The position numbers were made by a program, and so were the translations under genes. Shown here in pieces: positions 7,238 to 14,746 of a stretch of DNA of 64,000 bases. The notes beneath the pieces are model-generated. The model did not search any database. It was not told where the DNA came from and saw nothing but the letters and a program-made list of their open reading frames with translations. Source of the DNA: RGIG7332 sp045580305 (GTDB lineage Bacteria > Bacillota > Clostridia > Oscillospirales > JAAYXM01); the NCBI GenBank assembly GCA_045580305.1, contig JAZNNQ010000033.1, positions 25,985 to 89,984 on the forward strand, given 5' to 3'. Position 1 is the stretch's first letter; each line of letters opens with the position of its first letter.

Positions 7238-8059
7238 TTAAATCTTGCCGGATTTCATATCACGATCTACTTCGTAGTCCCAGTAATCGTCTTCGGTTTT
7301 AATCTTTCTTTTTCGATAGTTGTGGTAAACTCCCTCAATATAGGCCGCTGGCTTATCGCTGCCTTTGGCAGCAGTTTCCATTGCCTTTTCAAGCAAGAAA
7401 ACATCATCTTTCGAGCAAGTAAACTCCTCCTCGTTAGGATAATAGAGAAGAATCATACATTTTAAGATTGCAGAGATTTCAAATTCTGTAGGTGTTTTAT
7501 CAAAGAAAATTTCAAATCTTTTTTGGATTTCTTCGCGCACGCGCGCGCGTTCACCACCACCACCAGTATTTATTATTTCTGTATCTATCTCTGTATCTAT
7601 ACTCTTATCTCTATCTCTAATATCTATCTCTATCTCTGTGTTACATTTTGTTACATCGGCGTTACATTGTAACGCTTTTTGTTTTTCTCTTAATCGGCGA
7701 ACTCGTTCAGCACCTGCAGTTTCACTCCCGATTAGTTTAGAAACTTCCGTCATAAAAATTGTTTCGTCGTCAAACACCTCAAGCATATTTAACTCTGCAA
7801 AAACTTTCATTGCTGATCTAACAATGTCTATGTTTGTGTTTGTAATAACGGATAGCATCTGTTCGTTATAAGGGATTGCATCACTGAAACGAAGAGCGCC
7901 CTCATGATCGATACTCTCAAGTAAGAGCTTTAAGTAAAACAAAATATAATCTTTGCCATTGGGCATAGATTCTATAATCTGAATGTCATGTCTTTTGAAA
8001 AAATCGCGTTTTAGTTTAAGCCAGTAATACTTTTTAGGCTCTGTCGTTTTTCCTGCCAT
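7238..8059 (-). CDS. Phage replisome organizer (DnaD-like initiator)
   Basis: 273 residues. The N-terminal 120 residues (KKYYWLKLKRDFFKRHDIQI, then MPNGKDYILFYLKLLLES) match the N-terminal DNA-binding domain of phage replisome organizer proteins. The C-terminal part (about 175-255) has the helical arrangement of a DnaD-like domain. The two are joined by a low-complexity linker (IEIDIRDRDKSIDTEID) encoded by a repetitive pyrimidine-rich tract that may be the phage origin. It would bind the origin and recruit helicase loader or helicase. Confidence 0.85.
   Translation of the reverse strand: MAGKTTEPKKYYWLKLKRDFFKRHDIQIIESMPNGKDYILFYLKLLLESIDHEGALRFSDAIPYNEQMLSVITNTNIDIVRSAMKVFAELNMLEVFDDETIFMTEVSKLIGSETAGAERVRRLREKQKALQCNADVTKCNTEIEIDIRDRDKSIDTEIDTEIINTGGGGERARVREEIQKRFEIFFDKTPTEFEISAILKCMILLYYPNEEEFTCSKDDVFLLEKAMETAAKGSDKPAAYIEGVYHNYRKRKIKTEDDYWDYEVDRDMKSGKI
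7582..7673. repeat. Repeat tract, candidate phage replication origin
   Basis: Inside the replisome organizer gene, about 55 bp consist of repeated TATCT/ATCTCT units (7582-7637). Three GTTACAT iterons follow directly (7640-7646, 7650-7656, 7661-7667), the last within the palindrome GTTACATTGTAAC (7661-7673). Many phages carry iteron origins inside their initiator gene. That this is the origin is inference. Confidence 0.5.
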
Positions 8060-8074
8060 TTTTTACCCCTTTCT

Positions 8075-8101
8075 GTGGAGAGCAGGGAGCCCACTCTCCA
8101 C
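8075..8101 (-). promoter_or_regulatory. Stem-loop before the replisome organizer gene
   Basis: A perfect 8-bp stem, GTGGAGAG and CTCTCCAC, with an 11-nt loop sits between the excisionase-like gene and the ribosome site (AAAGGGG) of the replisome organizer. No U-run follows it, so it is more likely an RNA processing or translation-control hairpin than a terminator. Confidence 0.45.
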
Positions 8102-8112
8102 ATTTTTGTAAG

Positions 8113-8304
8113 TCAACGAACTACACTCGCATCACTCTCTGCATTTAACGACCGCAGTAGAGCCGGAATGTTGACTAAATATGTATTCCCGCTTTTAATA
8201 TGCGGCACGGTACCGGCTCGGCATCCTTGGCGTAAAAAATAAGCAGACAAGCCGGTAGTTTTGCAAGCTTCGTTGATTTTTTGAAAAGGTTGCTTATTTG
8301 CCAT
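8113..8304 (-). CDS. Excisionase-like small HTH protein
   Basis: 63 residues. ACKTTGLSAYFLRQGCRAG with a following basic wing (VPHIKSGNTYLVNIPALLRS) matches the MerR/excisionase-type winged helix used by Xis and helix_turn_helix_17 proteins. The start at 8304 is set by AGGAG with 8 nt spacing. It could control excision together with the integrase or act as an early regulator. The name Xis is not certain because it lies far from the integrase. Confidence 0.65.
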   Translation of the reverse strand: MANKQPFQKINEACKTTGLSAYFLRQGCRAGTVPHIKSGNTYLVNIPALLRSLNAESDASVVR

Positions 8305-8315
8305 TTTACACACTC

Positions 8316-8795
8316 CTAATCCTCGTCAAATTCGTACTCGTCATTTTCCAAATCGCTCTCGACGGACTCATTGTCAAAAAACTTGTCGAAGTCTCCAATA
8401 TCGGCATCTGCAGAACAATTCTGCGAAAGATCAGAAGGCTCCTCGCTCTCCCTGTTCTGCATACGCTCTGCATATTCACACTGCAGATAGAGATCGCGTA
8501 GTTTTTTACCATGGGTCTTTATTTTGTTCATAAGCGCATCAGAAATGATAAGTCGACCATAAATCCTTATGCCGATTTCAGCAATAGGAAATGTTAAAAC
8601 GATTTTTGCATCCTTAGAAGAAACTCCTTGATCCTCATTCTCATATAACGCTATTTGAGCATCCATAGATTGGTCTTGAGAGATACTCAACGACATCGGG
8701 TATGTATTCGTGTTAAATTTGCCGATAAGGTAGTTTTCTGAAAGCAAAGTATCAAGCTTGTTCTTCTGCGAATTAAATTCCTTGAAATAGTCCAT
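8316..8795 (-). CDS. Phage protein with acidic tail, unknown
   Basis: 159 residues. The centre is beta-rich (AKIVLTFPIAEIGIRIYGRL) and the last 50 residues are strongly acidic (FFDNESVESDLENDEYEFDE). It lies between the SSB gene and the excisionase-like gene, so a role at replication or repair DNA is plausible. An acidic tail next to SSB can mimic DNA or bind basic partners. I do not recognise the family. Confidence 0.55.
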   Translation of the reverse strand: MDYFKEFNSQKNKLDTLLSENYLIGKFNTNTYPMSLSISQDQSMDAQIALYENEDQGVSSKDAKIVLTFPIAEIGIRIYGRLIISDALMNKIKTHGKKLRDLYLQCEYAERMQNRESEEPSDLSQNCSADADIGDFDKFFDNESVESDLENDEYEFDED

Positions 8796-8810
8796 AATTA
8801 AAATCCTTTC

Positions 8811-9224
8811 TTAAAATGGGAGCTCTCCGCCATCATCGGCAGCCATCTCCTCAAAGTCCGTGGGTGCATAGTTGTTCGTGTTGGTGTTGGTGTTCTCGGT
8901 ATTCTGTTTACTACCGAGGAAATGCACCTCATCTGCCTTAATTTCTACACTCTTGCGGTTGTTTCCGTCTTTATCTTTCCAAGAGCGAGTTTTTATCCTG
9001 CCTGTAACGCCTACAAGCATACCCTTGGTGCACCACTTACTGACCAATTCAGCAAGTCCGCGCCACACAACCACATCAATAAAATCGGTGTCCTTATTGC
9101 CGTCCCTATCCGCGAAATCATCATCGCAAGCAAGGGAGAATGATACAACAGGCACATTGCTCTTTGTGTATTTCAATTCAGGGTCTTTCGTAAATCGCCC
9201 CACAACAACAGCCTTGTTAAGCAT
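8811..9224 (-). CDS. ssb: Single-stranded DNA-binding protein
   Basis: 137 residues. An OB-fold starts MLNKAVVVGRFTKDPELKYT and contains FIDVVVWRGLAELVSKW and the loop GRIKTRSWKDKDGNN. A flexible Asn/Thr-rich linker leads to the acidic tip DDGGELPF, the partner-docking tail of bacterial and phage SSBs. It is the phage copy, next to RecT, and would protect single-stranded DNA during recombination and replication. The start is 4 nt after the RecT stop. Confidence 0.93.
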   Translation of the reverse strand: MLNKAVVVGRFTKDPELKYTKSNVPVVSFSLACDDDFADRDGNKDTDFIDVVVWRGLAELVSKWCTKGMLVGVTGRIKTRSWKDKDGNNRKSVEIKADEVHFLGSKQNTENTNTNTNNYAPTDFEEMAADDGGELPF

Positions 9225-9227
9225 CGG

Positions 9228-10136
9228 CTATTCCCCCTCGCCAAAGAATGCGGCTGTAGGATCTGCCTCTGTGGGAATATCAATAACCTCACCTGTTGTC
9301 GGCTCCGTTGCCACAGGCTCCGCATCGTAGGTGTTATCCACATAATCCACAGAGCCATCCTCATTGATTGCCGCCATATCCTTATCAATCGCGGTCTGCA
9401 TCTCGATACTCATAATGCCCCACTTGCTGATAAGCTGACGGAGCATAGTTTTATAAGCCATTCCGTCAAAGTCCTTATACCAAAATGAGGAGTATTTCCA
9501 CATATCGCCCTGCGGAATTTTGCCATCAAGCAGATCCTTATATTTCTCCGCGCTGAATGCCATACTATATTTATCTGCGTGAGCCATCATCTTTTCACGG
9601 CTCCAATACATAGCCTTTTTAAAGCCGTTCTGATACTCAAACATTGCATAGTAACCAACGGTAGCAAGGGCCTCTCTTTCGGTATCATCCTCAATGAGGT
9701 TAACCTCGATTTCCTCATTCAGAGGGTCAAAGCGCACAAGCTCTCCCTCTTTGATAGCAAGTACATTGAGTTTTTTGTAGTAACCGGAGCGGATCGCCAA
9801 CTGGATATAGCCCTTGTAACCTAACTGGAACTGTGCCACCTTTGCACTGCGCTTTTTATCGTTGAACGGCACAAGGTAATACTGTCCTAACTGCGGAGAG
9901 GGTGAAAGTTTAAGGCTCTCACCTAACAGAGCCGCTGATAAAATCGAGCTATGATCACACTCGGAAAGTGTGGGGTTAACACTTACTGCGGAAATTACCG
10001 CGCTGATAAATCTCTGCCCATCTTTACCGCCCACCATTGAGTTAATGCGGTTTTTGATTGCATCCGATGTAAGGAATGCACTAAAGGTCTGCGGCTTGCC
10101 GCCTCTCTTTGTTGTTAATGAATTTGTAACAGCCAT
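9228..10136 (-). CDS. recT: RecT single-strand annealing recombinase
   Basis: 302 residues, full length for the family. Diagnostic stretches are LKLSPSPQLGQYYLVPFNDK, VAQFQLGYKGYIQLAIRSG and FDGMAYKTMLRQLISKWGIM. It anneals complementary single strands made by a partner exonuclease, here the YqaJ-type nuclease at 11297-11950. The acidic C-terminal extension (about 265-302) is also typical. It lies directly between the SSB and DUF1351 genes with almost no spacing. Confidence 0.93.
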   Translation of the reverse strand: MAVTNSLTTKRGGKPQTFSAFLTSDAIKNRINSMVGGKDGQRFISAVISAVSVNPTLSECDHSSILSAALLGESLKLSPSPQLGQYYLVPFNDKKRSAKVAQFQLGYKGYIQLAIRSGYYKKLNVLAIKEGELVRFDPLNEEIEVNLIEDDTEREALATVGYYAMFEYQNGFKKAMYWSREKMMAHADKYSMAFSAEKYKDLLDGKIPQGDMWKYSSFWYKDFDGMAYKTMLRQLISKWGIMSIEMQTAIDKDMAAINEDGSVDYVDNTYDAEPVATEPTTGEVIDIPTEADPTAAFFGEGE

Positions 10137-10138
10137 TT

Positions 10139-10978
10139 TTAAGCCCTCCCATATTTGATGTTATTGTTTTTCAAAAAGCCCTTTAAGGCCTCTAACTGCT
10201 CTGCCGTAGCCCACACACGAAATGCAACTGTGTGTATCTCGGGCGATGTGCATGCATCCTCAATAGGCTCACACTCTGCCGCTATCGTTTCGGTTGGTGT
10301 GTACTTTTCCTCTGTCTGCGGTGTGGATTTTCTCGCCTCATACGCGGCAAGTTCTGCCCTCTGCTTTTCGATGCGCTCCTTTTCAGCAAGAGCAGCCGCA
10401 AGGTCAAAATCCTTGAGGAAAACACCCTTGATCTGTTCTGCAACATCCGGCTCAAGGTTGAGTGAGTTGATAGATGCAAGACCTGCGGTAATGCCCTCAA
10501 TCTTCCTTGCAAGTTCCTCTGTGATAGCCGCCTCTGATGTGGTTACATTCAACCATTTGGGGTTGTGCAGTTTTTCATAAGGAACAAGCCCGGCAAGATC
10601 GACGATCATATCCTCATAAAGTGCCTTGATGCCCTTGAGCTTTTCCTCCCTGCGGAATTCCTCAAAGGTCTTTACCTGTGCATCTATCTCTGCACTTTGG
10701 GTTTTGACCATTGCGATCAGTTCCTTTGCCTGCTTTTCAAACTCCTCATAAGGTTGCAGGTAGAGTGCTTTCATTTCCTTGCGCTTGCTGTCGATAGCAT
10801 CCGCAAGTTTGTTGAGGTTTGCGCGGTCTTTCTTTGCCTCGGTTATGGTTGCCTCGGTGTAAACCCTGCCCTTGTAGGCGGCAAGACCATCGACAAGCCA
10901 TTGCTTAACTTCCGTGTAATTCCATTCCACAGGTTGCAACGGATCACCGCTTGTCGGTGAAAAAATTTGAATTTCCAT
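10139..10978 (-). CDS. DUF1351 phage protein
   Basis: 279 residues. A long N-terminal helical/coiled-coil region (RANLNKLADAIDSKRKEMKA, then LYLQPYEEFEKQAKELIAMV) matches DUF1351, found beside RecT-type recombinases in Gram-positive phages. The C terminus (FRVWATAEQLEALKGFLKNN) is a separate small alpha/beta domain. It probably assists recombination, but no activity is established for the family. Confidence 0.8.
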   Translation of the reverse strand: MEIQIFSPTSGDPLQPVEWNYTEVKQWLVDGLAAYKGRVYTEATITEAKKDRANLNKLADAIDSKRKEMKALYLQPYEEFEKQAKELIAMVKTQSAEIDAQVKTFEEFRREEKLKGIKALYEDMIVDLAGLVPYEKLHNPKWLNVTTSEAAITEELARKIEGITAGLASINSLNLEPDVAEQIKGVFLKDFDLAAALAEKERIEKQRAELAAYEARKSTPQTEEKYTPTETIAAECEPIEDACTSPEIHTVAFRVWATAEQLEALKGFLKNNNIKYGRA

Positions 10979-11017
10979 ATTGCTCTCTCCTTTGCGTGGT
11001 TTAAGTTTGAATTTTCA

Positions 11018-11281
11018 TTAGTTAAAAAAGCCGTTAAATAAATCGCCGGGCGTTGCAGGCTCGGTTATGTGTAGTATCTCTCCACGAATATGCATAATCT
11101 CACTTTCGGGAACATTCACCCTGCAAACCTTTGCCTCACTGTCGCCATACCTTGTAGGGACTTTCACAACATCTCCCACAGAAACAGGTACATCCGCTAT
11201 GTATGTGTAATTCGTGCCGCCGTAGCCCTCACCGTAGCGTTTTTTGAATTGCACTTGCACAATGTTTTTTATCGGTTCCAT
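11018..11281 (-). CDS. Small beta-rich phage protein
   Basis: 87 residues with an SH3- or OB-like pattern (YIADVPVSVGDVVKVPTRYG, then EAKVCRVNVPESEI). It sits between the YqaJ nuclease and DUF1351 genes, where small DNA-repair accessory proteins are common. No specific function is recognised. Confidence 0.58.
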   Translation of the reverse strand: MEPIKNIVQVQFKKRYGEGYGGTNYTYIADVPVSVGDVVKVPTRYGDSEAKVCRVNVPESEIMHIRGEILHITEPATPGDLFNGFFN

Positions 11282-11296
11282 TATTCACACCTCCTC

Positions 11297-11950
11297 TCAT
11301 ATCTCTGGGAGTTTTAATGGGGGTTCCTTATCATTGAGTACATATTCCTCCCAAAATCTGATCTCTTCGTTCAAGAGAAAATCAATATCTCCCTGCACCT
11401 GCGCTCGTTCAACCTTGTAGGTCCGCCGGGTAGTGGTGATCTCTCCATCCCACACCCTTTTTAATTGCGCGTGGAGCACGGCGAAATCCCACTCGGTGGC
11501 AAGCAACTGATGCAGTAATTGCACATAGTAGTTATCCGGTACGGCATCGCGCCACTTTTCCTTTGCCATACTCCGCAAAATCTCGGTAGTTTTAATCTCA
11601 AGAATGCCTTTACGCCCTGTCTCTCGCTCTATCAGTCGACCATCAAGTGTGGCAAACAACCAAGGGTATTTAGGGTTTTTAATCATATCAAAGGCGCCAC
11701 CGTAAGTAACCTCATATTCGGGATAATCAAGAGCAAACAATTCCCTTATAGGCGCCTCTGCCGCATGTCCATAGGCAACATGAGCATTGCTTGAGATGTT
11801 TTGCGCCTCTTTGCGCCCGGTCTTCAGCCTCCAAAGGTCGGTGTTACTCATATAGGGGTTACAACCGATAACCGCCGATGCTTCACTCGCACCTATGCCC
11901 TTAAGTCGTTCCTTGAGCCATTCAGCCTCATTGGTGATTATTTCGCACAT
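11297..11950 (-). CDS. YqaJ-family phage recombination exonuclease
   Basis: 217 residues. GIGASEASAVIG (18-29), a histidine helix (AYGHAAEAPIRELFA), the acidic pair in LFATLDGRLIE and EIKTTEI, and QLLHQLLAT form the PD-(D/E)XK core of lambda-exonuclease-like YqaJ nucleases. It would resect duplex ends to give the single strands annealed by RecT. Its start overlaps the stop of the small Cys-rich gene upstream by 13 nt. Confidence 0.9.
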   Translation of the reverse strand: MCEIITNEAEWLKERLKGIGASEASAVIGCNPYMSNTDLWRLKTGRKEAQNISSNAHVAYGHAAEAPIRELFALDYPEYEVTYGGAFDMIKNPKYPWLFATLDGRLIERETGRKGILEIKTTEILRSMAKEKWRDAVPDNYYVQLLHQLLATEWDFAVLHAQLKRVWDGEITTTRRTYKVERAQVQGDIDFLLNEEIRFWEEYVLNDKEPPLKLPEI

Positions 11951-12144
11951 TCTGCACCACCCTTTGACCTTGGAAGAAAAAGGCTCCCTCGTTTGTTTCG
12001 TTTAAGATTTCCGCAATGAATCTGTATTTTACGAAGATCGGCGACCACGGGATTCCAACCGCAATGGTTGCAACTCCTCCCTGCCTCCGGACAAATAACA
12101 CCCTTGTTGTACTCACAACTCGGACCGCAACAGACATTGCTCAT
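11938..12144 (-). CDS. Small Cys-rich phage protein
   Basis: 68 residues with eight cysteines, mostly in the first half (CCGPSCEYNKGVIC, then CNHCGWNP). It probably binds zinc. The frame is preferred to the overlapping frame 11928-12137 because its start overlaps the upstream stop (ATGA-type) and its Cys pattern is ordered. A similar Cys-rich start occurs in small proteins beside phage nucleases, but the function is unknown. Confidence 0.58.
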   Translation of the reverse strand: MSNVCCGPSCEYNKGVICPEAGRSCNHCGWNPVVADLRKIQIHCGNLKRNKRGSLFLPRSKGGAECAK

Positions 12145-12878
12145 ATCAATCCCTCCATATAGTCAACAATGGATCTGCTGTACTCGCTTGAGGTTATGCC
12201 CTGGCGCCACAATTTACTCGCGCCACCTGCGCCCATGTTGAAGGTCATCAGCGCTTTGTGGATATCACCATCACAACCCTTGATGTAGTCAGCTAACAAG
12301 GAACAACCAACGCGGAAATTACCCTCGGCGTCCATAAGATCATAAACGCCCAAACTGTTCGCTCTCTCCTTGTGCCACCTGGGCCATATTTGGAAATAGC
12401 CGTAAGCTTTGCCGCCATCACCGTAGCTGTTTGTGAAATTCGTTTCACGCCATACAACGGCAACAGCGAGTTCATAAGGGATTCCGAATTCTTGCGATGC
12501 GTTATATAGTTTTTCTTGTAAGGCGTAACTCATTGGGACGGTCTCTATGTAAAAATCCTTTTCAGAGATGACCGGAGTAGCCACCACATTATCCGCAGCA
12601 TTGACAACCTCTGCTGGAGAACTGGTCATGTTTTCAGGCTGTGGAACGCTCTGTGCCGTTTTTTCGCCGTTTTTCTCGCAAGGTAATAAAGTTAGTGCCC
12701 CCAAAAAAATAATGGCAAAAAACACTATTAAAACGCGCGTGATGAGTTCCCAGTCTTTGGCGTGTTTCTTTCTTTCGGTATTTTTGCATATAGGCTCGAG
12801 TGTAATTACCATTCCGCCCGGGTCTGATACACACCCTTGCACGCCAACAACGCGATAATTATTTTCATATGTCCGCAT
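12141..12878 (-). CDS. Membrane-anchored lytic transglycosylase
   Basis: 245 residues from ATG 12878, with GGAGTGGGTG upstream; the longer frame has no better start. One membrane segment spans about 46-67 (VLIVFFAIIFLGALTLLP). The Slt-type goose lysozyme-like domain follows: AVVWRETNF with catalytic E145, then AYGYFQIWPRWH and MTFNMGAGGA. The N-terminal 45 residues would be cytoplasmic. It lies inside the early/recombination operon, not in a lysis cassette, so its job could be cell-wall remodelling, superinfection control or conjugation-like transfer. Confidence 0.8.
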   Translation of the reverse strand: MRTYENNYRVVGVQGCVSDPGGMVITLEPICKNTERKKHAKDWELITRVLIVFFAIIFLGALTLLPCEKNGEKTAQSVPQPENMTSSPAEVVNAADNVVATPVISEKDFYIETVPMSYALQEKLYNASQEFGIPYELAVAVVWRETNFTNSYGDGGKAYGYFQIWPRWHKERANSLGVYDLMDAEGNFRVGCSLLADYIKGCDGDIHKALMTFNMGAGGASKLWRQGITSSEYSRSIVDYMEGLI

Positions 12879-13092
12879 ATTCACCCACTCCGTATTCCTG
12901 CAGCATTTCCATAGTGTAGCCTGCAGCCTCAAGTTCCTTTCCTCGTCGCTCAAGGCTTTGCAAATTGTAAAGGACTTCCCTGCGCTGCTGTTTGATCCGC
13001 ATTTCTTGTTGAGCAAGAGCTACTTTTTTTGACTTTCTAAGCCTCTCGATTTCCCGCTCAACCTGCTCGTCTGTTAAAAACTCTTTTGCCAT
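12865..13092 (-). CDS. Small coiled-coil phage protein
   Basis: 75 residues, nearly all helical and highly charged (EREIERLRKSKKVALAQQEM onward). AAGGAGCGAG precedes the ATG at 13092. It follows the Cro-like gene in the early operon, as in many clostridial prophages. Function unknown. Confidence 0.62.
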   Translation of the reverse strand: MAKEFLTDEQVEREIERLRKSKKVALAQQEMRIKQQRREVLYNLQSLERRGKELEAAGYTMEMLQEYGVGEYADI

Positions 13093-13119
13093 TTTCTCGC
13101 TCCTTTCTTGATATTCTCG

Positions 13120-13353
13120 CTATCTTCGTTCCACTTCTGGGACGACCGAGGCAAAAAAAATACAGTTTTTTTCTTCCGCGCTCTGTATCTGTAAAGCTTC
13201 GCATATTTTTTCCGCCTCGGAAACAGTAAAGATGCCCTTTCCATTAAGTTTTGCATTTAGAGTATTTTTACCAATGCCCATACAAGCAGCAAGTTTGCTT
13301 TGAGTAAAACCCTTTTCTACCATATGCGCCTTTATTTTGCTTGTGTTTACCAT
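13120..13353 (-). CDS. Cro/CI-type HTH regulator (first early gene)
   Basis: 77 residues. KGFTQSKLAACMGIGKNTLNAKL is a clear helix-turn-helix of the Cro/CI family. It is divergent from the S24 repressor and is the first gene of the early operon, so Cro is the natural reading. AAAGGAGG precedes the ATG at 13353. A copy of the operator sequence lies inside its last codons (13128-13143). Confidence 0.85.
   Translation of the reverse strand: MVNTSKIKAHMVEKGFTQSKLAACMGIGKNTLNAKLNGKGIFTVSEAEKICEALQIQSAEEKNCIFFASVVPEVERR
13128..13143. promoter_or_regulatory. Operator O3 inside the Cro-like gene
   Basis: GTTCCACTTCTGGGAC matches the O1 arms exactly (GTTCCA and TGGGAC) with a 4-bp spacer. It lies in the last codons of the Cro-like gene, about 240 bp downstream of O1. 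This suggests repression by looping or roadblock. Confidence 0.6.
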
Positions 13354-13369
13354 GCAGCTCCCTCCTTTC

Positions 13370-13385
13370 GTTCCATTTTTGGGAC
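13370..13385. promoter_or_regulatory. Operator O1 (repressor/Cro site)
   Basis: The 16-bp near-palindrome GTTCCATTTTTGGGAC lies just downstream of the early promoter -10 box. The same core recurs at 13419-13433 and 13128-13143. Confidence 0.75.
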
Positions 13386-13391
13386 GCTTTT

Positions 13392-13420
13392 AGTATATCA
13401 CCTGTTTTTTTGGCTGTCAA
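13392..13420 (-). promoter_or_regulatory. Early promoter of the prophage
   Basis: On the minus strand, TTGACA (13420-13415) and TATACT (13397-13392) are separated by exactly 17 bp, a near-consensus sigma-A promoter. Two copies of the operator palindrome bracket it: one overlaps the -35 box and one lies just downstream of the -10 box. Repressor binding would therefore block it. Confidence 0.85.
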
Positions 13421-13433
13421 CCATTTTTGGGAC
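13416..13433. promoter_or_regulatory. Operator O2 overlapping the early -35 box
   Basis: CAACCATTTTTGGGAC repeats the O1 core with one weaker half-site and overlaps the -35 hexamer of the early promoter. A lone half-site (TTGGAAC) further right, inside the repressor promoter, may be a third weak contact. Confidence 0.7.
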
Positions 13434-13460
13434 AAAATTTTGTTTTTTTGAAAAAAAGTA

Positions 13461-13489
13461 TTGCAAAATTGGAACAGTCAATGTATAAT
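13461..13489 (+). promoter_or_regulatory. Repressor maintenance promoter
   Basis: TTGCAA (13461-13466) and TATAAT (13484-13489) with 17 bp spacing lead into the repressor gene, whose ribosome site AAAGGAAGTG starts at about 13499. Confidence 0.8.
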
Positions 13490-13512
13490 GTCAACATAAA
13501 GGAAGTGAAACT

Positions 13513-14133
13513 ATGAGCGAAATATCAAAAAGAATATCATCTGCAATGGCTTCTGCAAAATTGTCTTATGGTGAGCTTTCTCGTATTACTGGTATCTCAA
13601 AATCTGCACTTCAACGATATGCCACTGGTGAAACCGAGAAATGCCCATTAGACCGAATAACGGCAATAGCAAATGCTACCGGTGTTTCTCCTGCATATTT
13701 AATGGGCTGGGAAACTAATAATTCCCCTAAAGTTCATAGCGCCGTAAAAATCCCTGTTCTCGGTAATGTTGCAGCCGGCATTCCAATAGAAGCAGTCGAG
13801 AACATTATCGACTACGAAGAAATTCCAGAGGAAATGGCAATGACTGGAGAGTTTTTCGCTTTACGAATCAAGGGTGATTCTATGGAGCCCAAAATTTCTG
13901 ACGGTGATATTGTTGTAGTTCGCAAGCAAGACAATGTGGACAGTGGAAATATCGCCATCGTTTTGGTGAACGGAGATGACGCAACTTGCAAAAAGTTTGT
14001 CCGTCATGAGAACGGCGTCAGCCTCGTTTCTTCAAATCCGGCGTACTCCCCTATGTTTTACACAAATGACGAAATAGAAAAAAAGCCCGTCCGAATACTC
14101 GGACGAGTTGTAGAGTTAAGAGCTAAGTTTTAG
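13513..14133 (+). CDS. LexA/CI-type S24 phage repressor
   Basis: 206 residues. The N-terminal HTH (LSYGELSRITGISKSALQRY) is followed by a linker and an S24 self-cleaving peptidase domain. That domain has a probable Ala-Gly cleavage site (AAG, about 87-89), catalytic Ser in GDSMEP (S123) and catalytic Lys in ATCKKF (K160 or K161). Such repressors hold the prophage silent and cleave themselves when RecA is activated by DNA damage. The gene is transcribed away from the Cro-like gene across the operator region. Confidence 0.92.
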   Translation: MSEISKRISSAMASAKLSYGELSRITGISKSALQRYATGETEKCPLDRITAIANATGVSPAYLMGWETNNSPKVHSAVKIPVLGNVAAGIPIEAVENIIDYEEIPEEMAMTGEFFALRIKGDSMEPKISDGDIVVVRKQDNVDSGNIAIVLVNGDDATCKKFVRHENGVSLVSSNPAYSPMFYTNDEIEKKPVRILGRVVELRAKF

Positions 14134-14160
14134 ATTGTTATAAAAGGAGAACCACATTAA

Positions 14161-14598
14161 ATGGACTTTTTAAGTTTGACTGACATTGTTTCATCTATCG
14201 AAAATTTATCAGACTCCACACAACTTTTTCTAAAAAAAGCACTTAAAGATATTTTGTTTGGAACTAAGCGCCCTATTGTTTTAACCGAATGTTCCGAGAA
14301 AGAGGAGCTTTTGTCTCTCGGAGTTTTAGCGGAAACATCCGGAAAGTACGAACTAAACGAGAAGTGGAATAGAAACGCAAAAAAACTATACTCATACCTC
14401 AGCCGAAAATTTGACAAAGAATCATATTTAGATCCCGAAACCTTTGAACCGATAGATATCCCAAAGGGTTCAACTTTTGTCTGCGAGATGGGCATAGCAA
14501 GTGGAGAAAACACTCTTTTTCTGCAATTCCCTGACGATGAAGTAACTGCTCTATTAGACTTGTTCGATTCTAATCCGTGTAAATACTGGAACAAATAA
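14161..14598 (+). CDS. Lysogenic-side phage protein, unknown
   Basis: 145 residues between the repressor and the integrase, with AAAGGAGAACC upstream of the ATG. The N-terminal half is helical, with SEKEELLSLGVLAETSGKYE resembling a winged-helix-like segment. The C-terminal half is mixed. Genes in this slot are expressed in the lysogen and often affect host fitness or exclude other phages, but nothing in the sequence proves that here. Confidence 0.6.
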   Translation: MDFLSLTDIVSSIENLSDSTQLFLKKALKDILFGTKRPIVLTECSEKEELLSLGVLAETSGKYELNEKWNRNAKKLYSYLSRKFDKESYLDPETFEPIDIPKGSTFVCEMGIASGENTLFLQFPDDEVTALLDLFDSNPCKYWNK

Positions 14599-14603
14599 AA
14601 AAA

Positions 14604-14635
14604 GCCCTCGTCGGTGCGGCAACACCAACGAGGGC
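14604..14635 (-). terminator. Hairpin with U-run in the minus direction
   Basis: GCCCTCGT-C-GGTG pairs with CACC-A-ACGAGGGC. On the minus strand it is followed by TTTTTTT, the form of an intrinsic terminator reading leftwards. The plus-strand side lacks a T-run. It would stop antisense transcription coming from the integrase side. Confidence 0.6.
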
Positions 14636-14746
14636 AAGCAAAAAACCATACCACGCAAATGGAGGGGTTTCTGCACCTCCAAATATATCACGATATTATT
14701 TTTTTGTCAACAATTCGTTAATTCATGTAATTGGAGGTATATGTAA

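Noticed and set aside
7582..7637. Microsatellite or assembly artefact
   Set aside because: The tract keeps the reading frame of the replisome organizer and lies exactly in its linker.
11928..12137. Alternative frame over the small Cys-rich gene
   Set aside because: Its residues are not ordered in a domain and its start lacks the stop/start coupling seen for the 11938-12144 frame.
14157..14654. Long minus-strand ORF over the 14161-14598 gene
   Set aside because: It is the antisense shadow of the plus-strand gene, lacks a ribosome site, and its protein is low complexity (Ser/Phe-rich).
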